DNA of 64,000 nt from CAVQLX01 sp963811605 (GCA_963811605.1 CAWESA010000010.1:1116001-1180000); one strand, 5' to 3'. Shown: positions 41,930 to 51,390, numbered from the stretch's first letter. Translations and numbers: made by a program. The notes: a model not told the origin generated them from the sequence alone.

Positions 41930-43690
41930 GTGCGTGGGGATGGCGCCGCGACGCTCGCGATCACGACGGGCGTCTTCGTCGTCTATGCGGCCGGCGCGTG
42001 CCCGACGATCTACGTCGGCGACAGCGGGGAGCTGACGACGGCCGTCGCGGTGCTCGGCATCCCGCATCCGACCGGCTACCCCCTCTACGTCCTGCTCGGG
42101 AAGCTGTGGACCCTGGCGCTGCCCGCCGGATCGCTCGCCTGGCGCATGAGCCTGTTCAGCGCCGCCTGCGGCGCGCTCGCGTGCGGGGCGCTGTATCGCC
42201 TCGGCCGCGCCCTCCATCTGCATCCCGTGGCCGCGGCCTTCGCGGCCCTGCTCCTGGCGACCAGCCCGAGCTTCTGGGCCGAAGCCACCGTGCAGCGCGT
42301 CTACACGTTGAACGCGCTCTTCGTCGTGCTGGCGACGTGGCTCGCCGTGCGCTGGGATCTCCGGCGGGACGGACGCAGCCTCGCGGCCGCATTCTTCTGC
42401 TGCGGCCTCGGTGCCGCCAACCACGCGTTCATGGCCGTGTACGCGCTGGCCCTCGCCGGCTTCGTCGGGTGGCGGGCGCGAACCTCGCTCGCCGGCCGCG
42501 ACGCTCTCCTCGCCGCGGGCGCATTCCTCGTGGGTCTGCTGCCCTATCTCTACCTTCCCCTGCGCTCGCGTGCCGATCCGCCGCTCGACTGGGGCAATCC
42601 GGAGACCGTGCGCGGCTTCCTCGACGTCGTCCTGCGGCGCGAGTTCTGGGCTCGCGCCTGGCTCGAGCGGCCGGGCGACCTGGTGCCGATCGTCACCGAC
42701 TACTTCCGGTCGATCGGCGTCGAGCTGGGCTGGCCGGGAGCCGCCCTGGCGGCGATCGGCGTCGCCGCCACGGTCCGGCGCCGGTGGCCGCTCCTGCTGA
42801 TCGCGCTCGTGCTGGTCGCGAACGTCGGCGTGCTCGCGCTCCACGGCTCGCGCCACGATCTCTTCACCTGGCATCGCTACTACGTGCCGTCGTACGTGCT
42901 GCTGGCCATGCTGGCCGGGCTCGGCTGCGATCGCCTCCTCGCGCGCCTGCCGCGAGCGCTCCGGCTGCTGCCGCTCGCGGTGCCCGGCCTCGCCCTCCTG
43001 ATCGGCTGGCAGGCGCAGGACCGCAGCCGATACCGCATCGCGGAGGCGTTCGGCGAGGCGGTGCTCGCATCCCTGCCGCCGGGCGCACACCTCGGCGCCA
43101 CGGACGACAACGTCCTCTTCACGCTCATGTACCTGCATCTCGCCGAGGGACGGCGGCCCGACGTCGACCTGGTGCTCCAGGGGGTGGGGGGCGAGGCGCC
43201 TCCGCCCCTGCGCTTCGATCCCGACCGCGACGGCCTGTTCTTCACGCACCATCCCAACTGGACGCTACCCGCGCTCGAGGTCGTGCCGGTGGGCCTGGTC
43301 TTCCGGGTTGAGCGCGCGGGCCGGCCTCGCCCCGCCGCCAGCGTGACGATCGAGGCGCTGCCGGGCGAATCCGACCCGCGAGTGCCGAAGGACACGCTCA
43401 CCCGGAGCCTCATCGCGCACTTCCACTACATGCTCGGCTTCACGTACGCCGATCGCGACTGGCCACGCGCGCAGCGCGAGCTGGCGCTGGCGGCGGCGAC
43501 CGCACCGGACGACGACGTCCTGTTCTACAATCTCGGGCTGCTCTACTGGCGACGCGGCCGGCTCGACGACGCGGCGGCCGCGTTCGCGCGCTCGGACGCG
43601 ATCAATCCGCGGCGCCTCGCCAGCACGAGGGGCCAGCGTGCCGCCGACCGTCTGGCAGAGGTCAACGCCGCCCGCGCCGGCCGCGACTAG
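41930..43690 (+). CDS. DUF2723 family membrane glycosyltransferase-like protein
   Basis: A 586-residue polytopic membrane protein of the DUF2723 family (GT-C-like, related to protein O-mannosyltransferases). The family signature is YVGDSGELTTAVAVLGIPHP followed by TGYPLYVLLGKLW near residues 27-60; the acidic residues in this loop are the likely catalytic ones. About ten hydrophobic segments continue to residue 380. A soluble C-terminal region follows, with a TPR-like stretch at about 505-580 (LGLLYWRRGRLDDAAAAFAR). It probably transfers a sugar from a polyprenyl carrier to a periplasmic acceptor; donor and acceptor are unknown. The GTG at 41930 is the first good start. Confidence 0.82.
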   Translation: MRGDGAATLAITTGVFVVYAAGACPTIYVGDSGELTTAVAVLGIPHPTGYPLYVLLGKLWTLALPAGSLAWRMSLFSAACGALACGALYRLGRALHLHPVAAAFAALLLATSPSFWAEATVQRVYTLNALFVVLATWLAVRWDLRRDGRSLAAAFFCCGLGAANHAFMAVYALALAGFVGWRARTSLAGRDALLAAGAFLVGLLPYLYLPLRSRADPPLDWGNPETVRGFLDVVLRREFWARAWLERPGDLVPIVTDYFRSIGVELGWPGAALAAIGVAATVRRRWPLLLIALVLVANVGVLALHGSRHDLFTWHRYYVPSYVLLAMLAGLGCDRLLARLPRALRLLPLAVPGLALLIGWQAQDRSRYRIAEAFGEAVLASLPPGAHLGATDDNVLFTLMYLHLAEGRRPDVDLVLQGVGGEAPPPLRFDPDRDGLFFTHHPNWTLPALEVVPVGLVFRVERAGRPRPAASVTIEALPGESDPRVPKDTLTRSLIAHFHYMLGFTYADRDWPRAQRELALAAATAPDDDVLFYNLGLLYWRRGRLDDAAAAFARSDAINPRRLASTRGQRAADRLAEVNAARAGRD

Positions 43691-43938
43691 AGGCCCGCGA
43701 CGCGCACGAGCGCGTAGGCGCCGACGCCCAGCGCCATGCCGACGAGCAACGGCACGCGCGCCAGCTGGCCGCCCGCGCGCATCACCCAGGCGCCGACCCC
43801 GAACACCACGGCGAGCATCCCGAGCGCGACCGAGGTGCCGGGCGGCGCCGGCGCATCCGACATCCAGCCCGAGTCGAGGGCCAGCCAGAGCACGGCGAAG
43901 ACGGCGGCGGCGATGACGAGCGAGCGGCCCGTGAGCAT
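43687..43938 (-). CDS. Small membrane protein, three hydrophobic segments
   Basis: An 83-residue hydrophobic protein of no family I recognise. Segments SLVIAAAVFAVLWLALDSG, VALGMLAVVFGVGAWVM and VPLLVGMALGVGAYALVRV look like membrane helices. The ATG at 43938 overlaps the TGA of the upstream lipoprotein gene by one base (TGATG), so the two are likely translated together. It ends with a 4-nt overlap with the converging DUF2723 gene. Confidence 0.68.
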   Translation of the reverse strand: MLTGRSLVIAAAVFAVLWLALDSGWMSDAPAPPGTSVALGMLAVVFGVGAWVMRAGGQLARVPLLVGMALGVGAYALVRVAGL

Positions 43939-44294
43939 CAGAAGAGGAAGAACGGCGCCACCATGGCGCCCACCGTGACCGCCACCTGCAGGACGGCGAT
44001 GCTCGCCTGCTCCCATTTCTCCTGCGTGGTGGGCACCTCTTCGAGGTCCTGGTCCTCCGACCACCCCTCCTCGCCCGCCGGCGCGTCCGCCCGCACCAGG
44101 TCCTCCTGGGCGAGCGCGCGCCCCTCCTCCTCGGTCGGCTCGAGGTAGCGCACCATCGAGCGGTCTTCCTGCAGGTTGCGGAGATGGGCGGCCGTGATGT
44201 CGTCCTGACCGACGACCGGGCGCTGCTGCTTCTCGGCGCCGCAGCCACAGGCGAGCCCCGCCACGAGCAGCGCCATCGCCCCGACGAGCCGCAT
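43938..44294 (-). CDS. Small exported envelope protein with C-terminal membrane segment
   Basis: A 118-residue protein of unknown function. The N-terminus is a signal peptide ending LVAGLACGCG; the cysteines could be lipid-attached although the lipobox is not canonical. A charged middle (YLEPTEEEGRALAQEDL) is followed by a C-terminal hydrophobic helix (VLQVAVTVGAMVAPFFLF). The ATG at 44294 is chosen over one at 44333 because the signal peptide begins there. A TATAAG box lies 9 nt upstream. It is coupled to the next small membrane-protein gene. Confidence 0.68.
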   Translation of the reverse strand: MRLVGAMALLVAGLACGCGAEKQQRPVVGQDDITAAHLRNLQEDRSMVRYLEPTEEEGRALAQEDLVRADAPAGEEGWSEDQDLEEVPTTQEKWEQASIAVLQVAVTVGAMVAPFFLF

Positions 44295-44343
44295 CCGCCG
44301 CCGCTTATACCCGTCGCCGACCCGTGCCACCACTCCCCGCTCG

Positions 44344-45495
44344 CTACCCCCCGAGGCCCATGCGGCGGGCGATGATCACCTTCATGATCTCGTTGGTGCC
44401 GGCGTAGATCGACTGCACCGCCGCATCGGCATAGTCCTCGGCGATCGGAGTCTCCAGCATGAAGCCGTAGCCCCCGTGCAGCTGGACGCACTCGCTGGTG
44501 AGCCGCTTCTGGAGGTCGGTGGTCCACCACTTCGCCATGCTCACCTCGGTGACGATGTCGTCGCCGCGCACGTGCGCGGCGAGCAGGCGGTCGACGAACG
44601 CCTGCCCGACCTCGACCTCCGTCGCCAGCTCCGCGAGCCGGAACTGGGTGTTCTGGAAGGCCGCGATCGGCTGGCCGAACGCGCGCCGCTCCTTGACGTA
44701 GGCGACGGTGTCGTCGAGCGCACGCCGGCACGACGCCACCGCCGTGACGGCGATCACGAGCCGCTCCTGCTGCAGCTGCTGCATGAGCATCTTGAAGCCC
44801 TGCCCCTCGCCTCCCAGCAGGTTCGACGCCGGCACGCGGCAGTCCTCGAAGAAGAGCTCGCTCGTGTCCTGGCCGCGCAGCCCCAGCTTGTCGAGCTTCT
44901 TGCCGCGCACGAATCCCGGGGTATCGCCCTCGACCAGGATGAGGCTCACGCCCGCGTGCGCCGGCCGCGCATCCGGATCGGTCTTCGTGACCACGATGAA
45001 GAGATCGCCGATCTGGCCGTTCGAGATGAACGTCTTGGCGCCGTTCAGGACGTACGTGTCGCCGTCGCGGCGCGCCGTCGTCGAGATACCCGCCAGGTCG
45101 GAGCCGGCGCCGGGCTCGGTCATGGCCACCCCGAGCAGCACCTCGCCGGAGACCGCCCCCGGCACCCAGCGCCGCTTCTGCTCCTCGGTGCCGTAGACCA
45201 GGAGGTAGGGCAGGCAGATGTCGGCATGCAGGGACGCCATCATGCCGTGCGCGCGCACCCGGGCCATCTCCTCGTTGACGATGGCGGCATAGAGGAAGTC
45301 GGCGCCGGCGCCGCCGTACTCCGCGGGCGCGCACACACCGAGCAGGCCCTCGGCGCCGGCGCGGCGCCAGGTCTCGCGATCGCTCATGCCGCGCGCGTTC
45401 CACTCGGGAACCTTCGGGGCCACCTCCTTCTCGACGAAGCGCCGCACCTGGCGGCGGAAGAGCTCGTGGTCCTCACCGAAGACGTCGCGTCGCAT
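44344..45495 (-). CDS. Acyl-CoA dehydrogenase, long-chain (LCAD)-like
   Basis: A 383-residue FAD-dependent dehydrogenase that would introduce the alpha-beta double bond in an acyl-CoA. Flavin and substrate motifs include MTEPGAGSDLAG, KTFISNGQIGD and HGGYGFMLE. The C-terminal loop reads IYAGTNEIMK, with Ala where MCAD/SCAD have the catalytic Glu (YEGT). The alternative base of LCAD and isovaleryl-CoA dehydrogenase is present instead, as the Glu in LQQERLVIA. The start is preceded by AGGAG. A TetR gene ends 8 nt upstream on the same strand and probably controls it. Confidence 0.92.
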   Translation of the reverse strand: MRRDVFGEDHELFRRQVRRFVEKEVAPKVPEWNARGMSDRETWRRAGAEGLLGVCAPAEYGGAGADFLYAAIVNEEMARVRAHGMMASLHADICLPYLLVYGTEEQKRRWVPGAVSGEVLLGVAMTEPGAGSDLAGISTTARRDGDTYVLNGAKTFISNGQIGDLFIVVTKTDPDARPAHAGVSLILVEGDTPGFVRGKKLDKLGLRGQDTSELFFEDCRVPASNLLGGEGQGFKMLMQQLQQERLVIAVTAVASCRRALDDTVAYVKERRAFGQPIAAFQNTQFRLAELATEVEVGQAFVDRLLAAHVRGDDIVTEVSMAKWWTTDLQKRLTSECVQLHGGYGFMLETPIAEDYADAAVQSIYAGTNEIMKVIIARRMGLGG

Positions 45496-45503
45496 CGCAG
45501 CTC

Positions 45504-46190
45504 CTATCGAGACGGGCGGCGTCGCGCGCCGCCCGGCCGCCGTCGTCCGGTCCCGCGTCGAGACCCGCGCGCCTCAGCCAGACCGACGAGCCCGCCGAGC
45601 AAGAGCCGGGACACGAACATGGTCGCGCCCTCGACATCGGCCGGCCGCCGCTCGACCATGCGCAGCGCCACCTCGACGGCCACGCCTGCCATGGCGGCCG
45701 CGAGATAGTCGAGATCGACGCTCGGCACGTCGCCGCGCGCGACCGCGGCCTCCAGATCCTCGCGCAGCTCCGTGACGCTCGCGCCGAGCGCGGGCTCCTC
45801 GAGGAGCGCGCGGATGGTCGCCGGGTCGCGGCGCAGGAGATCGAAGGCCACGCGGTCCTCGGCGACGAACGTGAAGAAGGCGCGGTACGGACCGGAGACG
45901 AACTCCTCCAGCGACGTCGCGCGGTCGCGCGCGCCGCGCACACGTGCGCGCAGCCGCCGCGCGCTGTCTTCCACCAGGGTGCGGACGATCGCGTCCTTGT
46001 CGGGGAAGAGCTGCTGGACGGTTCCCGCCGGCACGCTGCCGCGCCGGATCACGTCGCGCAGGGTGGCGCGCTCGTAGCCCATCTCGCCGAACACCTGACG
46101 GGCGACGCCGAGGATGGCGGCGCGGTGCTGGACGGCGGCCCCGGGTGCCGGCCTGCGCGCCACCGATCGCGGTCGCGGCGAGCGGTTCAT
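45504..46190 (-). CDS. TetR family transcriptional regulator
   Basis: A 228-residue TetR-type regulator. The N-terminal HTH (residues 25-70) reads ILGVARQVFGEMGYERATLR, with the recognition helix in VPAGTVQQLFPDKDAIVRTL. The C-terminal helical domain would bind the effector. The ATG at 46190 is chosen; a TACAGT box lies 5 nt upstream and no Shine-Dalgarno sequence is present. It lies 8 nt upstream of the LCAD-like gene, so an acyl-CoA or fatty-acid-type effector is plausible. Confidence 0.88.
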   Translation of the reverse strand: MNRSPRPRSVARRPAPGAAVQHRAAILGVARQVFGEMGYERATLRDVIRRGSVPAGTVQQLFPDKDAIVRTLVEDSARRLRARVRGARDRATSLEEFVSGPYRAFFTFVAEDRVAFDLLRRDPATIRALLEEPALGASVTELREDLEAAVARGDVPSVDLDYLAAAMAGVAVEVALRMVERRPADVEGATMFVSRLLLGGLVGLAEARGSRRGTGRRRPGGARRRPSR

Positions 46191-46237
46191 CGCGCACTGT
46201 ATCGCGCGTTTCGCAGCCCGCTTCCAGGCGGGGGCCG

Positions 46238-48004
46238 TCACCGGAGCCCGGACGGCGGCACCATCCCGAGGACGCCCCGGTCCCCCAGCAACCCCGCGCT
46301 GCGCAGCGAGCGCGTCACCGACTGCACCGCCTCGAGGCCCGCGCGCAACGTCGCGACGCCCGCCTCCTCCTCGTCGTCGTCGTCGGACGAGAAGACCCGC
46401 TGGATGAGGCCGCCCACCAGGCCGTGGGCGGTGGGGAAGGGCTCCAGCTTGACGGGTGCGTCGGACGCCAGGCCGAGCGAGCTGCGGAGCTGGCGGAGCG
46501 CCTCGCCGTATCCGCCGAGCGCGTCCACCAGGCCGAGACCGAGGGCGTCCTCGCCCGTCCAGACGCGCCCCTTGGCGATCTCCAGGACGCGTGCCTTGGA
46601 CAGCTTGCGCCCCGTCGCCACCTTGCCGGTGAAGTCCTCGTAGATGCGGTCGAGCGCCGCCTCGAAGCGGGCACGCTCGGCCGGCGTGTAGTCGTGCAGC
46701 GCGCTCCACATGGTGGCGTTGTCCCCGATCTGGACCGCGTCGAAGTTGACGCCGAGCTTCTCGAGCAGGCCTTTGGTCAGCATCTTGCCCCCGAAGACGC
46801 CGATCGATCCCGTGATGGTGCCAGGCTGCGCGACGATGCGATCCGCCGGGATGGCGACGAAGTAGCCGCCCGACGCCGCCACGTTGCCCATCGAGACCAC
46901 GACCGGCTTGCCCGCCTCGCGCGCACGCGACACCTCGCGCCAGATCGTGTCGGACGCCACGTACGACCCGCCCGGGCTGTCGATACGGAAGAGGATCGCC
47001 TTCACTCGATCGGCGTCGACCGCGTCGCGGAACGCCGCCGTCACCGTGTCGCTGCCCATCGCGACATCGCCCGACATGGGGTCGATGCCGCTCCTCCCGC
47101 CCTGGACCGTGCCGACGCCGTGGATGAGCGCGATCGTGTCGCCCTCGGCGGCGGGGGGGCCCGCCAGGTCGAGGTAGCGCAGCAGGGGGACGCGCTCGGG
47201 CTTCTGGCCGTCCTGCTCGAGCTTCGCGAGGACCTCGTCGCGGTACGCCAGGCCATCGACGAGACGCGCCTCGAGCGCCTCCTCGGCCGAGAGGGGGGCG
47301 CGATCGACGATCGCCCGCACGCCGTCCTCCGGGAGTCCGCGCGCCGTCGCGATGCCGCGCACGATCTGGTCGAACTGCGACGTGATCAGCCGCTCGGTGG
47401 CCTCGCGATGCGGCGCCGTGAACCGGTACTCGGTGAAGGTGTTGACCGCGTTCTTGTATTCTCCGCGCGCGGAGAAGCGGGGCACGATGCCGAGCTTGTC
47501 CAGCGTGCCGCGGAAGAACGGCGCCTCGGCGAGCAGGCCGGTCACCCCGACGTCGCCCGACGGCTGGAGGTAGATCTCCGCGAAGCTGGTCGCCAGGTAG
47601 TAGGCGCCGTTTCCCGGACCGAACTCGCCGAACGCCTCACCGAAGGCGATCGTCCGCTTCCCGCTGGTCCGGAAATCGGCGATCGCGTCGCGCAGCTCCT
47701 GGAGCTGGGCGAGGCCCATCGGGCTCTGCCCGATGCGCGCGACCAGGCCGACCACGCGATCGTCGGTCTTGGCGCGATCCAGGGAGTCCAGGACGTCGCG
47801 CACGAGCATGCGCCGGCTCTGCAGGAGCCCGGCCAGCGGATCCGGCGGTACGTATTCCGCGAGCGGGCGCTGGAGGTCGATCTCGAGGAGCGTGCGCGCC
47901 GGCACGTGCCCGCGCCAGAGGAAGCGTCCCGCGACGCCGAGGAGCAGGGCGCCGACCACGACGCCTCCGATGATGGTCAGGATCCGTGCCACCAGCCGCT
48001 TCAT
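46238..48004 (-). CDS. sppA: Signal peptide peptidase SppA, 67-kDa type
   Basis: A 588-residue membrane-bound serine protease made of two ClpP-like halves, as in E. coli SppA. One N-terminal helix (ILTIIGGVVVGALLLGVAG) anchors it. The catalytic Lys lies in the N-terminal half (GEYKNAVNTF) and the nucleophile Ser in the C-terminal half (MGNVAASGGYFVA). RIDSPGGSYVAS and TGSIGVFGGK are conserved neighbours. It degrades cleaved signal peptides in the membrane. The start codon overlaps the stop of a HAD phosphatase gene (ATGA). Confidence 0.92.
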   Translation of the reverse strand: MKRLVARILTIIGGVVVGALLLGVAGRFLWRGHVPARTLLEIDLQRPLAEYVPPDPLAGLLQSRRMLVRDVLDSLDRAKTDDRVVGLVARIGQSPMGLAQLQELRDAIADFRTSGKRTIAFGEAFGEFGPGNGAYYLATSFAEIYLQPSGDVGVTGLLAEAPFFRGTLDKLGIVPRFSARGEYKNAVNTFTEYRFTAPHREATERLITSQFDQIVRGIATARGLPEDGVRAIVDRAPLSAEEALEARLVDGLAYRDEVLAKLEQDGQKPERVPLLRYLDLAGPPAAEGDTIALIHGVGTVQGGRSGIDPMSGDVAMGSDTVTAAFRDAVDADRVKAILFRIDSPGGSYVASDTIWREVSRAREAGKPVVVSMGNVAASGGYFVAIPADRIVAQPGTITGSIGVFGGKMLTKGLLEKLGVNFDAVQIGDNATMWSALHDYTPAERARFEAALDRIYEDFTGKVATGRKLSKARVLEIAKGRVWTGEDALGLGLVDALGGYGEALRQLRSSLGLASDAPVKLEPFPTAHGLVGGLIQRVFSSDDDDEEEAGVATLRAGLEAVQSVTRSLRSAGLLGDRGVLGMVPPSGLR

Positions 48005-48708
48005 GTCGTCTCTCCCTTGCAGAGAAAATCCAGCACCGCCGGCGCCGTCAGATCGCCGACCGCCCACGTCGCCCCCGCCGCGCGCAACGCCGCCGGGGCC
48101 GATCCGCCCGTGCCGACGCCGAGCGACTCCGCCCCGATGGCGCGCGCGGCGGCGACGTCGCGCGGCGTGTCGCCGATCACGACCGTCCGGCAGCCGCCCG
48201 CAGGGCGGTCGAGCCGGTCGGTCCCGCGGGCGACCGCGATCCGGAGAAGCTCCGCGCGATCCTCGTGGTCGCAGCCGAAGCCGCCGAACGCGAAGTGTCC
48301 GTCGAGAGCCGCTCGCGCGAGCTTCCGGCGCGCGCCTGCCCGGACGTTGCCCGTCCCCAGCCCGACCGCGACGTCGCGCCGGGTCGCCAGCGCCTCGAGG
48401 ACGGCCGGGACGCCCGCATGCACCTCGAAGGCAGGCGTCCGCGCCAGCTCCTCGTCGAGCAGGTCCACGTAGTCGTCGAGGATCGCCGTCACCAGGGCCG
48501 GCGACACCGGACGGCCGAGACGCTCGAGACCCGCGCGCACGATGCCGGGGTCGGTCATGCCGTTGAATCGCACGTCGTGCAGCGGCGCCGCCGTGCCGCA
48601 CTGCGCGGCGAACGCACGCTCGAGGGCGCGGCGGCCGGCGCCGCCGGCTGAGAGCAGCGTCCCGTCGACGTCGAAGAGGAGAATGGTGGGGCGCACGCGA
48701 GAGGTCAC
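48001..48708 (-). CDS. HAD family phosphatase (phosphoglycolate phosphatase-like)
   Basis: A 235-residue haloacid-dehalogenase-type hydrolase. Motif I is LLFDVDGTLLSAGG with both aspartates, motif II a Thr in GLGTGNV, and motifs III/IV end with VVIGDTPRDVAAAR. A small helical cap lies between motifs I and II. It removes phosphate from a small metabolite; phosphoglycolate or nucleotide substrates are possible. The GTG at 48708 gives a normal length; an ATG at 48768 would add 20 poorly conserved residues. It is translationally coupled to sppA. Confidence 0.85.
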   Translation of the reverse strand: MTSRVRPTILLFDVDGTLLSAGGAGRRALERAFAAQCGTAAPLHDVRFNGMTDPGIVRAGLERLGRPVSPALVTAILDDYVDLLDEELARTPAFEVHAGVPAVLEALATRRDVAVGLGTGNVRAGARRKLARAALDGHFAFGGFGCDHEDRAELLRIAVARGTDRLDRPAGGCRTVVIGDTPRDVAAARAIGAESLGVGTGGSAPAALRAAGATWAVGDLTAPAVLDFLCKGETT

Positions 48709-48808
48709 GCGACTTTCGGAACCCGTCCGGACGGTACGCGACCGGCTCGGTGGAGTCCACCGGCGCACGCGGCCGCCGTCCCAGCTTCCCCGTGCGCCGA
48801 CCTGGCGA

Positions 48809-49948
48809 TCAGAGGCCCAGCTCGCGCGCGATGATGATGAGCTGGATCTCGGTGGTGCCCTCGGTGATGGTCATGAGGCGCGCATCGCGCCAGTACCGCT
48901 CGACGGGAAACTCGGTGATGTAGCCGTAGCCCCCGTGAATCTGCATCGCCTCCCAGGTGACCCGTTGCGCCACCTCGGATGCGAACAGCTTGGCCATCGC
49001 CGCCTCGCGCATGCAGGGGCCCTGCTCGAACAGCCACGCCGCGCGCCACATCGCCGTCCGCGCCGTCTCCACCTCCATCGCCATGCGCGCGAGCTTGAAC
49101 TTGATGGCCTGGAACTTGGCGATCTTCTGTCCGAACTGCTCGCGTTCCCGGGCGTAGCCGAGCGCGGCCTCGAGGGCCGCCTGGCTGACGCCGACCGAGC
49201 GCGCCGCATGCGTGATGCGCCCGCCCTCGAGCGTCCCGGTCACCTGCTGGAAGCCGCCCTCGACGCCGCCCAGCAACGCCGACGCCGGGACGCGCAGGTC
49301 CTCGAACGTGAGGGCCGCGGTCTCGGAGGTGTGATGTCCGGTCTTGCGCAGCTTGCGCGAGACGTGGAAGCCGGGCGTCGCGGTGTCGACGAGGAACGTG
49401 CTGATCCCCGTGCCCCGCTTCGTGCGATCGGTATAGGCCGCGATCAGGCAGTAGTCGGCGATGTTGCCGTTGGTGATGAACATCTTCGAGCCGTTGATGA
49501 CGTAGTGGTCGCCCTGCCGTTCGGCGAGCGTGCGGATCGAGGCCGCATCCGAGCCCGAGTTGGGCTCGGAGAGGCCCCAGCAGCCGAGCTTGTCGCCGCG
49601 CAGGGCGGGCACGAGATAGTCGCGCTTCTGCGCCTCGGTCCCGAAGCGCAGGAGCGGGATGCAGCCGAGTCCGACGTGCGCCAGCAGCGCCGCCGCGAAG
49701 CCGCAGTTGACGCGGGCGATCTCCTCGATGAGCAGGCAGCGCATCACCATGTCGCCGCCGCTGCCACCGTACTCCTCCGGATAGCCGACGCCGAGGTAGC
49801 CGAGGCGTCCCAGCTCGCGAAACAGATCGCGCGGGAACGTCTCGCTCGCTTCGAGCTCGTCCACCCGCGGCGCGAGCGACTTCTCCGCGAAGCCGCGCAC
49901 CGCGGCGCGAAACGCCTCCTGCTCCTCGTTCAGCGTGAAACCGAGCAT
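48809..49948 (-). CDS. Acyl-CoA dehydrogenase (short/medium-chain type)
   Basis: A 379-residue FAD-dependent acyl-CoA dehydrogenase. Seen motifs are LSEPNSGSDAAS, KMFITNGNIADYC, REREQFGQKIAKFQ, MQIHGGYGYITEFPVER and a C-terminal MTITEGTTEIQLI. The Glu of the TEGT motif is at the usual catalytic-base position, unlike the LCAD-like paralogue at 44344. GGAGG stands 5 nt before the ATG. It is divergent from the asparaginyl-tRNA synthetase gene. The chain-length preference is not predictable. Confidence 0.93.
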   Translation of the reverse strand: MLGFTLNEEQEAFRAAVRGFAEKSLAPRVDELEASETFPRDLFRELGRLGYLGVGYPEEYGGSGGDMVMRCLLIEEIARVNCGFAAALLAHVGLGCIPLLRFGTEAQKRDYLVPALRGDKLGCWGLSEPNSGSDAASIRTLAERQGDHYVINGSKMFITNGNIADYCLIAAYTDRTKRGTGISTFLVDTATPGFHVSRKLRKTGHHTSETAALTFEDLRVPASALLGGVEGGFQQVTGTLEGGRITHAARSVGVSQAALEAALGYAREREQFGQKIAKFQAIKFKLARMAMEVETARTAMWRAAWLFEQGPCMREAAMAKLFASEVAQRVTWEAMQIHGGYGYITEFPVERYWRDARLMTITEGTTEIQLIIIARELGL

Positions 49949-50054
49949 GGGAACCTCCGAGCCGCGGGTTGTACCAGGGGCGTCCGCCGGCTGTCACGAG
50001 GAGCGGGCATGGAGGAGCCTGGGACGCCCCGCATGCATCTGGTATGGGCGCGTC

Positions 50055-51350
50055 ATGACCGTGGTGCGCGTGGAGGACATCGGGAGCCACGACGGCGAGA
50101 CCGTCGTCCTGCGCGGCTGGCTCGCCGCCCGGCGGTCCAGCGGCAAGGTCCACTTCCTCCAGCTGCGCGACGGCAGCGGCACGATCCAGTGCGTGATGGG
50201 CAAGAACGACGTGCCGCCCGACGTCTTCGCGCGCGCCGACCACCTGGCGCAGGAGAGCACGCTGGAGGTGACGGGCACCGTGCGCGCCGACGCGCGCGCG
50301 CCCATCGGCTACGAGCTGGGCGTGTCGGACCTGCGCGTCCTGCACGTGCCGGACGCGGAGTATCCGATCTCGCCCAAGGAGCACGGCGCCGCGTTCCTCC
50401 TCGAGCATCGCCATCTGTGGCTGCGCTCCAGCCGGCAGCACGCGGTGCTGCGCATCCGCGCCGAGGTGGTGCGCGCCTGTCGCGAGTACCTCGACGCCAA
50501 CGGCTTCGTCGGCTTCGACGCCCCGATCCTGACCCCGGCCGCGTGCGAGGGCACCACGACGTTGTTCCCGGTCGAGTACTTCGGCGAGACGGCCTACCTC
50601 ACGCAGAGCGGCCAGCTCTACGGGGAGGCGGGCGCGCTCGCGTTCGGAAAGGTGTACGTCTTCGGCCCGACCTTCCGCGCCGAGAAGTCGAAGACCCGAC
50701 GCCACCTCACCGAGTTCTGGATGGTGGAGCCGGAGATGGCGTTCGCCGGACTCGACGAGGACATGGCCCTCGCCGAGGACTTCCTGGTCCACATCGTCGG
50801 GCGCGTGCTCGAGCGCCGTCGTCCCGAGCTGGCCGCGCTCGAGCGCGACGTCGCGGCGCTGGAGCGCATCCAGGCGCCGTTTCCCCGCCTCACCTACTCC
50901 GACGCGATCGAGCTGCTCCGTCGCGCGGGCATGGACATCGCCTGGGGCGACGACCTGGGCGCGGAGGCCGAGACGGCGCTCTCCCGGCAGTTCGACCGTC
51001 CCGTGCTGGTGCACCGCTATCCCCTCGCCGCCAAGGCGTTCTACATGAAGGCCGACCCGCAGGATCCGCGCCTCGCCCTGTGCGTCGACGTGCTGGCGCC
51101 GGAAGGATACGGCGAGATCATCGGCGGGGGCCAGCGCGAGGACGACCTGGCCGCGCTCGAGGGGCGCGTCGCGCAGCACGGACTGCCGCGTGACGCATTC
51201 GACTGGTATCTCGACCTCCGCCGTTTCGGATCGGTGCCCCACGCGGGCTTCGGCATGGGTATCGAGCGCTGCGTCGCCTGGCTGTGCGGCTTGCACCACG
51301 TGCGCGAGACGATTCCGTTCCCGCGCATGCTCGAGCGCCTGCGCCCGTGA
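50055..51350 (+). CDS. asnS: Asparaginyl-tRNA synthetase
   Basis: A 431-residue class IIb aminoacyl-tRNA synthetase. An OB-fold anticodon-binding domain (residues 1-105) is followed by the catalytic domain with class II motif 2 (FGPTFRAEKSKTRRHLTEFW) and motif 3 (HAGFGMGIERCVAWLCG). YLTQSGQLYGE and WMVEPEMAF match AsnRS; in AspRS the corresponding segments differ, so AsnRS is preferred, though an archaeal-type AspRS is the alternative. A TATGGG box lies 6 nt before the ATG. A gene for a coiled-coil protein follows on the same strand. Confidence 0.88.
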   Translation: MTVVRVEDIGSHDGETVVLRGWLAARRSSGKVHFLQLRDGSGTIQCVMGKNDVPPDVFARADHLAQESTLEVTGTVRADARAPIGYELGVSDLRVLHVPDAEYPISPKEHGAAFLLEHRHLWLRSSRQHAVLRIRAEVVRACREYLDANGFVGFDAPILTPAACEGTTTLFPVEYFGETAYLTQSGQLYGEAGALAFGKVYVFGPTFRAEKSKTRRHLTEFWMVEPEMAFAGLDEDMALAEDFLVHIVGRVLERRRPELAALERDVAALERIQAPFPRLTYSDAIELLRRAGMDIAWGDDLGAEAETALSRQFDRPVLVHRYPLAAKAFYMKADPQDPRLALCVDVLAPEGYGEIIGGGQREDDLAALEGRVAQHGLPRDAFDWYLDLRRFGSVPHAGFGMGIERCVAWLCGLHHVRETIPFPRMLERLRP

Positions 51351-51351
51351 C

Positions 51352-51380
51352 TTGACGGTCTCCCGGGCCGCGATTAGGAG
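51352..51380 (+). promoter_or_regulatory. Putative promoter of the coiled-coil protein gene
   Basis: TTGACG (51352-51357), 17 nt and TAGGAG (51375-51380) lie just after asnS. The TAGGAG also overlaps a Shine-Dalgarno-like AGGAGAGG, 10 nt before the ATG, so one of the two roles may be accidental. Confidence 0.35.
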
Positions 51381-51390
51381 AGGCGGTCTC

